Shown piece after piece: positions 6,134 to 6,830 of a stretch of 6,830 bases of DNA. The notes under the pieces were generated by a model. It had not been told where the DNA came from and made no database searches. It worked only from the letters and a program-made list of their open reading frames with translations. The stretch is from Nitrospiraceae bacterium (lineage in GTDB: Bacteria; Nitrospirota; Thermodesulfovibrionia; Thermodesulfovibrionales; UBA9159). The stretch lies in assembly GCA_003453735.1 (NCBI GenBank), contig DMNE01000217.1:1-6830 (forward strand), in the 5' to 3' direction. The first letter of the stretch is position 1. Each line of letters begins with the position of its first letter. The translations under genes and the position numbers were made by a program.

Positions 6134-6830
6134 CCATAACGCCCGCCAATCCAAGCGTAGTGGTGGGGGCTAGCCAGTCGCTTACGCTTGCCGGCACAAA
6201 TTCTGATGGGACGACTGCCTACATAACCCCAACCACGCAGGTCATTTGGACTTCATCCAATCCAGCAGTTGCAATGGTTGTTGAGGGCGGTGGCGCTGTC
6301 ATTGGCCTTGCACCGGGCGTTGTAACCATCACTGCCACAATAGGGAGTATTTCGGGAAGTACCACCCTCACGGTACCTACGCCGACTTCGTTGACATTTC
6401 CGGTAGGTACGAATCCAACCAGCATTGCCATAGACGCCTCAGGTAATGCGTGGATAACTAATTTTGGGAGTAACAACGTTTCGGTGTTAAGTTCTACCGG
6501 GACATTGCTTAACACCATTGCGGTCGGTACTGGTCCAGTTAGCATTGCCATAGACGACGTTTCTGTTATTGAGCCCGATGGGTCTATTGGTTTCTCGGGC
6601 AATGTATGGGTAGTAAATAACGGCAGCAACAATGTCACAGAGTTGAGCCCCAGCGGAACAGTGCTCGGTACATTCGCAGTTGGTAATGGAGCACGTGGCA
6701 TTTTCATAGATGGCGGACGCACTGTGTGGGTCGTAAACCGCGGCGACAACACCGTTACAGGGTTGAGCCCCAGCGGAGCAGTGCTCGTCACGTACACGGT
6801 TGGCAATGGGCCACGCTCAGTTTGCATAGA
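6037..6830 (+). CDS. Big_2 domain and beta-propeller-repeat surface lipoprotein, mature part (frameshifted, right edge cut)
   Basis: No gene name is recognised. The open frame could formally start at ATG 6037, but the natural start is almost certainly 5993 in the other frame. Numbered from 6037, Cys11 and a glycine/serine run (11-18) form the likely lipid anchor, followed by a VTPSVTPAVTLA linker (19-30). A bacterial Ig-like Big_2 domain spans about 30-113 (SLAITPANPSVVVGASQSLT ... WTSSNPAVA ... GLAPGVVTITATIGSISGSTTLTV). NHL/YVTN-type propeller repeats follow at 123-162, 163-214, 215-254 and 255 onward, each with VG.GP..I.ID ... WVVN.G.N.V..LSP.G. The second repeat is 12 residues longer. Such proteins are exported and usually bind ligands or partners at the cell surface; the exact function is unknown. 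It may be inactive because of the frameshift. The frame is still open at the right edge. Confidence 0.8.
   Translation, partial: MFYSDHGTKGCGGGGGSSVTPSVTPAVTLASLAITPANPSVVVGASQSLTLAGTNSDGTTAYITPTTQVIWTSSNPAVAMVVEGGGAVIGLAPGVVTITATIGSISGSTTLTVPTPTSLTFPVGTNPTSIAIDASGNAWITNFGSNNVSVLSSTGTLLNTIAVGTGPVSIAIDDVSVIEPDGSIGFSGNVWVVNNGSNNVTELSPSGTVLGTFAVGNGARGIFIDGGRTVWVVNRGDNTVTGLSPSGAVLVTYTVGNGPRSVCI
6091..6126 (+). repeat. Three 12-base tandem repeats encoding the lipoprotein linker
   Basis: GTTACGCCATCG, GTTACGCCAGCA and GTTACGCTTGCG follow each other without gaps. They encode VTPS-VTPA-VTLA between the glycine run and the Big_2 domain. The unit is a multiple of three, so copy-number change would alter linker length without a frameshift. 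Confidence 0.7.
6601..6830 (+). repeat. 120-base DNA repeat of propeller blades
   Basis: Bases 6601-6660 and 6721-6780 align without gaps at an exact offset of 120 bases (40 codons) and are strikingly similar, including an identical run over TTGAGCCCCAGCGGA. The following stretches (6661-6720 and from 6781) continue the same period less closely. High DNA identity suggests recent blade duplication or gene conversion. Confidence 0.65.

Noticed and set aside
6219..6827. A 202-codon minus-strand open frame at the right end
   Set aside because: It is the reverse of the low-complexity Big_2/propeller coding sequence. The plus frame gives clear domain motifs and repeats, while the minus translation is a repetitive proline/threonine-rich shadow.

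Overview
The window carries ordinary bacterial biosynthetic genes plus the beginning of a damaged surface or periplasmic protein gene. The proteins are typical of a free-living, amino-acid-prototrophic, peptidoglycan-making bacterium. The divergently encoded cell-wall gene, the trpB-trpA-accD order and the Big_2/beta-propeller lipoprotein suggest a Nitrospirota- or Desulfobacterota-like organism. That assignment is inference from gene content and protein style, not a database result.

Layout. Positions 1-1382 (minus) hold an arginine pair: argD, then argF coupled through a 4-base GTGA overlap; argF runs off the left edge. Positions 1383-1600 are a divergent intergenic region with a promoter-like sequence touching the argD ATG and a TATAAT facing murA. 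murA (plus, 1601-2863) makes UDP-GlcNAc enolpyruvyl transferase, the first committed step of peptidoglycan synthesis. It runs tail-to-tail into accD and overlaps it by 47 bases. Positions 2817-5752 (minus) are a compact trpB-trpA-accD operon: the two tryptophan synthase subunits followed by the zinc-ribbon beta subunit of acetyl-CoA carboxylase carboxyltransferase. Positions 5753-5992 are a second divergent region with promoter signals in both directions and several inverted repeats. From 5993 to the right edge (plus) lies a gene for a secreted, probably lipid-anchored protein with one bacterial Ig-like (Big_2) domain and then 40-residue beta-propeller repeats. Its signal peptide and mature part are in different frames, which indicates a one-base deletion close to the lipobox.

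The most unusual points are: trpB has a strong Shine-Dalgarno but its only sensible start codon is ATA; the TrpA C-terminal tail is encoded by a degenerate 7-base tandem repeat followed by a hairpin at its stop codon; murA has no ribosome binding site of its own and a 36-codon upstream reading frame ends on its ATG; argD has a promoter that would give a leaderless mRNA; and the lipoprotein gene is frameshifted. I see no rRNA, tRNA, CRISPR array or insertion sequence, and no evidence of a wholly new multi-gene system.
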